Shown piece after piece: positions 22,743 through 26,213 of a stretch of DNA of 26,213 nt. A model generated the notes under the pieces. The model had not been told where the DNA came from, searched no databases, and was given only the letters and a program-made list of their open reading frames with translations. Each line of letters begins with the position of its first letter. Position 1 is the first letter of the stretch. Both the position numbers and the translations under genes were made by a program. The stretch is from positions 15,478 through 41,690 of the forward strand of contig DJHK01000029.1 in the NCBI GenBank assembly GCA_002433065.1, in the 5' to 3' direction. The DNA comes from Chloroflexi bacterium UBA6622. GTDB lineage: Bacteria; Chloroflexota; UBA11872.

Positions 22743-24341
22743 ATGGAAGCTATGACCGGTGGCGAAGCCATAGTCGCAACGTTGAAGCTGGTCGGTATCG
22801 ACACGATCTTTGGGATCCCCGGCGTACACACGGGTGGCTTTTACGACGCCATTTACGCCGAGCCATCGATCCGACACGTTATGACACGGCACGAACAGGG
22901 TGCCGCTTTTATGGCCGATGGATACGCAAGAGCGTCTGGTCGAGTCGCCTGCCTTTCCACGATCACAGGCCCTGGCGTGACAAATGCTGCCACCGGACTC
23001 GGGGAAGCCCGCGCCGATTCGTCACCAATTCTTCACATAGCAAGCACGTTGGACCCTGCCACGCACGGACACGACGTGGGCGAACTACATGAACTGCATG
23101 ACCAATCCGGTGTCCTGCAGTCGATCGTCGGACACCATCAGCTCGTACACAGCATTCAGGAAATTCCGGAAGCAGTGATCAGAGCTGTACAGCACATGCG
23201 CACGACACGCCCTGGACCAGCCTCCATTGAGATTCCCCTCGCGCTACTAACCGATCACGCACCCGTCAATCTTCCGGCTGCCCCCCTGATGCCCGACCTC
23301 ACACCAAACCCTGCATCTATCACCCAAGCCGCTCAAATGTTGGCCCAGGCATCATGCCCAGTGATTTACGCGGGCGGCGGGGCCATGGACGCAGGTACTG
23401 CACTTGTAGCCATCGCTGAGCGCCTTAGAGCCCCGGTTCTTACAACCTACACAGGCAAAGGCGCGTTTCCGGAAAGCCATGCACTATCAATTGGCTGCAA
23501 AATGCGCCAAGACGAAACTGCCTACGACTTCTTGCGCAGCTGCGATGTGGCCCTCGTTGTTGGCTGCCGGCTCGGCCACCGAACAACCGATGGGGGCGCC
23601 CTGCCTCTTCCATCCCAACTCATTCAGATCGACATTGATGCTTCCAGCATCGGTCATGCTCGCAAAACAACTATCGGTATTGAGGCCGATGCATCCGAAG
23701 CCTTGGCCGCATTGCTCGAAGAAGATCTCGGCGAACCCAAGGACGTTGATCAACACAACGTGCAGCGCTTGCGCCTGAATCAGGGCTATAGCGCTGCAAA
23801 CCCCGATTCCGCGCTGATTCTTGAAGCCCTCAGATCGGTAATGCCACCTGACGCCGTATTGGTAAACGATATGACGATGGTCGGCTACGACGCGCCAAAG
23901 TACTTCACGCTTGACCATCCACGATCATTCATGTTCCCAAATTACTTTGGCACGTTGGGATTCAGTCTGCCGGCAGCTATTGGTGCCCAGGTTGCATGTC
24001 CCGGACGGACGATCGTCTCAATCAGTGGCGACGGGGGCTTCCTATTCACCAGCGAAGAACTCGCGACGGCTGTCCGCGAACAACTGCCAATCATTGCGAT
24101 CGTAAGTGACGACGGCTTGTACGCCGCGATCGATCGTCACCAACGCCGCACGTTCAACGATCGAACGTTGGATATGCGACTCACAAATCCTGACTTTGTG
24201 AAACTCGCCGAATCCTATGGAATGCCTGGGGTGGCAGTGTCAGATCCAGATTCGCTGGCCAGAGAAACCCAGACCGCGGCTAACCGCGATGGTCCCTCGT
24301 TAATTGTCTATGAACTATCGAACCGACAGACCTGCCAGTGA
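22743..24341 (+). CDS. Thiamine diphosphate-dependent enzyme, acetolactate synthase-like (second)
   Basis: A 532-residue ThDP enzyme. The catalytic glutamate is E51 (TRHEQGAAFMADGYAR), TGPGVTNAATGLGEA is at 75-89, the central domain spans about 190-330, and the PP domain has GDG at 429-431. Metal ligand D430 is matched 27 residues on by D457 (VSDDGLY), where acetolactate synthase has Asn. It resembles the IlvB-like group that includes 5-guanidino-2-oxopentanoate decarboxylase and other oxo-acid decarboxylases. No small regulatory subunit follows, which argues against a biosynthetic AHAS. Two starts are possible: ATG 22743, very close to GAGG, and ATG 22752 (MTGGEAIV), which better fits both the ribosome binding site spacing and family N-termini. 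It is a single gene, convergent with an AKR. Confidence 0.92.
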   Translation: MEAMTGGEAIVATLKLVGIDTIFGIPGVHTGGFYDAIYAEPSIRHVMTRHEQGAAFMADGYARASGRVACLSTITGPGVTNAATGLGEARADSSPILHIASTLDPATHGHDVGELHELHDQSGVLQSIVGHHQLVHSIQEIPEAVIRAVQHMRTTRPGPASIEIPLALLTDHAPVNLPAAPLMPDLTPNPASITQAAQMLAQASCPVIYAGGGAMDAGTALVAIAERLRAPVLTTYTGKGAFPESHALSIGCKMRQDETAYDFLRSCDVALVVGCRLGHRTTDGGALPLPSQLIQIDIDASSIGHARKTTIGIEADASEALAALLEEDLGEPKDVDQHNVQRLRLNQGYSAANPDSALILEALRSVMPPDAVLVNDMTMVGYDAPKYFTLDHPRSFMFPNYFGTLGFSLPAAIGAQVACPGRTIVSISGDGGFLFTSEELATAVREQLPIIAIVSDDGLYAAIDRHQRRTFNDRTLDMRLTNPDFVKLAESYGMPGVAVSDPDSLARETQTAANRDGPSLIVYELSNRQTCQ

Positions 24342-24390
24342 CCGATACAACCTACGTAGCCCAGCCGAGACCTAATGCGGCGGGTCAGAC

Positions 24391-25368
24391 CTAACCAACG
24401 TGCAGTACATGACCGGAAGACACAGCATTGAGCTCCGCTCGTTCGGTTTCACTTAATCGCCACGAGGTCGCGCCCATGTTGGCATCAACTTGCTCGGGCG
24501 TGTCACAACCAACGATCGCCACCGAGACTTCTGGACGCGATAGAACCCAGTTCAGCGCAACATGTCCGGGTGGGCAGGCCCGCATATTCGCAATCTCCTC
24601 CACGACCTGCAACACCCGACGGGAGTGTTCCGTAAACGTCGTATCGTAAACGTCACGCTTTTCCTCAGCCATCAACGAACCCGGGGGCGGCGGTTTGCCT
24701 GGGCGATAAAACCCAGTGAGCAGCCCGAGCGCCAGTGGGCTGTACGCCATCACACCCAGACGCTCCGACCGACAGAAAGGAAGCATTTCCCGCTCAAATC
24801 CACGGTCGAGCAGGTTGTACACATTCTGCATCAAGATGGGAGCAGCCAGACCGAGCCGACGAGCATGGTGCAGGGCGGTCGCACCTTCCCACGCCTGAAA
24901 ATTACATATGCCCCAGGTACGAGCCTTACCTCGTCGAACCACATCAGCCATTGCTGAAACGGTCTCCTCCAGCGCCGTAGTCGGGTCACGGCGGTGAACA
25001 AGAAAAACATCCACGTAATCTGTCCCGATCCGCCGAAGGCTCAGATCAATCTCCCGCATGATGTGTGGACGAGAGCCGCCAGGATCAGCCCGATCAGGAC
25101 CGAGCTCAAACCCTACCTTGGTTGTGATCACCACCTCATCCCGACAACCTGCAATTGCCCGACCCAAGGCGCGTTCGGACGGTCCGCCATAGGGGGCAGA
25201 TGGTATTCGCCCATAGTCGTTTGCCGAATCAAAAAATGTGATGCCGTGATCAAGTGCTCGACGCACTGTAGCTTCCATAATGTGTTCATCGGTCTGTCCA
25301 CGAAACGCCATCCCGAGCGCCAAGCGCGACACGCGCAACCCGCTATCGCCAAGAACGCAAAATTCCAT
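24391..25368 (-). CDS. Aldo/keto reductase (second)
   Basis: A 325-residue AKR of the YajO/L-glyceraldehyde 3-phosphate reductase-like group. The N-terminus is MEFCVLGDSGLRVSRLALG. The tetrad is D47 (FFDSANDYG), Y52, K84 (ITTKVG) and H125 (FLVHRRDP), with GICNFQAWE and YSPLALGLLTGFY following in typical order. The SVAIVGCDTPEQVDANMGA element forms the cofactor end. Family alignment favours ATG 25368. However, a TTG seven codons upstream (25389) has a much better GAGGTG ribosome binding site, so the true start may be TTG. It follows the TIM-barrel isomerase gene by about 55 bases on the same strand, suggesting joint sugar metabolism. The substrate is unknown. Confidence 0.93.
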   Translation of the reverse strand: MEFCVLGDSGLRVSRLALGMAFRGQTDEHIMEATVRRALDHGITFFDSANDYGRIPSAPYGGPSERALGRAIAGCRDEVVITTKVGFELGPDRADPGGSRPHIMREIDLSLRRIGTDYVDVFLVHRRDPTTALEETVSAMADVVRRGKARTWGICNFQAWEGATALHHARRLGLAAPILMQNVYNLLDRGFEREMLPFCRSERLGVMAYSPLALGLLTGFYRPGKPPPPGSLMAEEKRDVYDTTFTEHSRRVLQVVEEIANMRACPPGHVALNWVLSRPEVSVAIVGCDTPEQVDANMGATSWRLSETERAELNAVSSGHVLHVG

Positions 25369-25423
25369 CAGCGCGACCAGTGATCGCAACAGCCACGCAC
25401 CTCACACACCCATTCACTACGAC

Positions 25424-26213
25424 TCACGTGTCGAGGGTTTCCTCGTTCTCACTGACTGAATCGTCCCCGTTCCCTGACGGGAATCGTCCGGCTTCCCACG
25501 CATCGGCAATACGTCGTGCGGCTGACGCAACATCGGCTGGATCCGCTTCATGCGCCTTGAGCTCCAATGTCCACGCGCCGCGGAATTGAATTTCTCTAAG
25601 AGCCGCATGGAGCCGATGCCACTGAATAGATCCGGTGCCTGGCACCCAGTGGCGGTCTTCAATGCCATCGGTGTCTTGAAAATGCAGGGCGATTAGTCGA
25701 TGTCCAGCAATACGCGCCTCTTCCGCCGGCTCCAGGGCATTGTTATTCGCATGACCGGTATCAAGACAAATACCAACCGTTGGCGAGTACTCGTCTACGA
25801 CTGCACGAAGCTCAGCCATTCGACATAGAGGCCGAGGCTCACCCTTGAGCTGAAGGTTCTCACAAGCCAGCCGGATACCGATCTGCTCGGCTTGTTCAAC
25901 AAGAGTGTCCAGTGAACGTCTGAAGGCAGCAACCCGGGCGTCAACATCCTCTTCCCGGCTTGTATCGCTTCCAGTCGGATGAACAATTGCCGCAAAACCT
26001 CCCAGTTCGGCAGATGATTCAAGACAGCCACCAACAATACTGATCGAACGTGTCCGGATGTCTTCATCAAGTGCCGATAAATCAACATCGGCAATTTGTG
26101 GGTGAACCGTTCGCGCCGAGACACCATGTCGGTTAAGTGATCGTCTACGGTCCCCGGCTGTGAGTTGATCTTCAAGATTCATCCATGCCGCCAGTTCACA
26201 CTGGTCAAACCCC
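25424..26213 (-). CDS. Sugar phosphate isomerase/epimerase, xylose isomerase-like TIM barrel (partial, N-terminus beyond window)
   Basis: The frame stays open through the right edge and reads GFDQCELAAWMNLEDQL there, the early part of an AP-endonuclease-2/xylose-isomerase-like barrel. The gene therefore starts outside the window, and the ATG at 26182 is internal. Visible metal-site elements are RLACENLQL (Glu), GICLDTGHAN (Asp, His), ALHFQDTDGIEDRHWVPGTG (His, then Asp/His) and WTLELKAHE (Glu). Relatives epimerise or isomerise keto sugars and cyclitols (IolE, IolH, hydroxypyruvate isomerase). A polar, acidic tail of about 15 residues ends the protein. It probably forms an operon with the aldo/keto reductase downstream. 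At least 262 residues are present. Confidence 0.9.
   Translation of the reverse strand, partial: GFDQCELAAWMNLEDQLTAGDRRRSLNRHGVSARTVHPQIADVDLSALDEDIRTRSISIVGGCLESSAELGGFAAIVHPTGSDTSREEDVDARVAAFRRSLDTLVEQAEQIGIRLACENLQLKGEPRPLCRMAELRAVVDEYSPTVGICLDTGHANNNALEPAEEARIAGHRLIALHFQDTDGIEDRHWVPGTGSIQWHRLHAALREIQFRGAWTLELKAHEADPADVASAARRIADAWEAGRFPSGNGDDSVSENEETLDT

Noticed and set aside
1..26213. CRISPR arrays, insertion sequences, rRNA, prophage genes
   Set aside because: No regularly spaced direct repeats, transposase or integrase motifs, terminal inverted repeats or rRNA-like segments were recognised on either strand.

Overview
The window is a 26.2 kb piece of a moderately GC-rich bacterial chromosome. 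It is densely packed, and almost every coding stretch belongs to a recognisable metabolic family. No phage, transposase, CRISPR or rRNA signal was found. The catalogue is several SDRs, Gfo/Idh/MocA oxidoreductases, aldo/keto reductases, ThDP enzymes, an M19 dipeptidase, a C45 acyltransferase and a selenocysteine tRNA. This is the kind of accessory oxidoreductase repertoire seen in oligotrophic environmental bacteria such as SAR202-type Chloroflexota. That assignment is an inference with low confidence, because no phylogenetic marker is present.

Layout. (1) 1-3648: the N-terminal part of an OmpR/PhoB-type response regulator (minus, runs off the left edge), an SDR (plus), a zinc-independent MDR-family NADP reductase (minus) and a beta-propeller lactonase (plus). 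(2) 3649-5129: a gene-poor patch with a possible small lipoprotein and an orphan zinc-ribbon membrane protein. That protein carries an in-frame 15-residue tandem duplication, and near-identical doublets of TGTCCATATT lie on either side of it. The patch ends with tRNA-Sec (selC). (3) 5175-8538, minus: a likely operon ThDP enzyme -> ABM monooxygenase -> MFS transporter, with a small three-helix membrane protein divergent from it. (4) 8993-13053, minus: a likely operon SDR -> M19 dipeptidase -> aldo/keto reductase -> C45 acyltransferase, which looks like a catabolic module for amide or peptide-like substrates. (5) 13144-16504: zinc alcohol dehydrogenase and Gfo/Idh oxidoreductase (plus), converging at a strong hairpin on a second Gfo/Idh oxidoreductase (minus). 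(6) 16646-17728: a DUF362 protein. (7) 17821-22499, minus: M23 peptidase, HisI, GmhA-like isomerase, HddA-like heptose kinase and a zinc-knuckle NDP-sugar epimerase. This is an envelope/glycan cluster with a histidine gene inside it. (8) 22743-26213: a second ThDP enzyme (plus), a second aldo/keto reductase and a sugar-isomerase-like TIM barrel cut by the right edge (both minus).

How they fit together. Regions 3, 4, 5 and 8 look like small, independently promoted catabolic or oxidoreductive modules arranged divergently. Several families occur twice (ThDP, SDR, AKR, Gfo/Idh, MDR). Region 7 makes an activated heptose or related sugar and remodels the wall. The tRNA-Sec shows that the organism probably decodes UGA as selenocysteine, but no selA, selB, selD or convincing selenoprotein lies in the window. 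Starts were moved from the longest reading frame wherever a Shine-Dalgarno site or family alignment favoured an internal codon.
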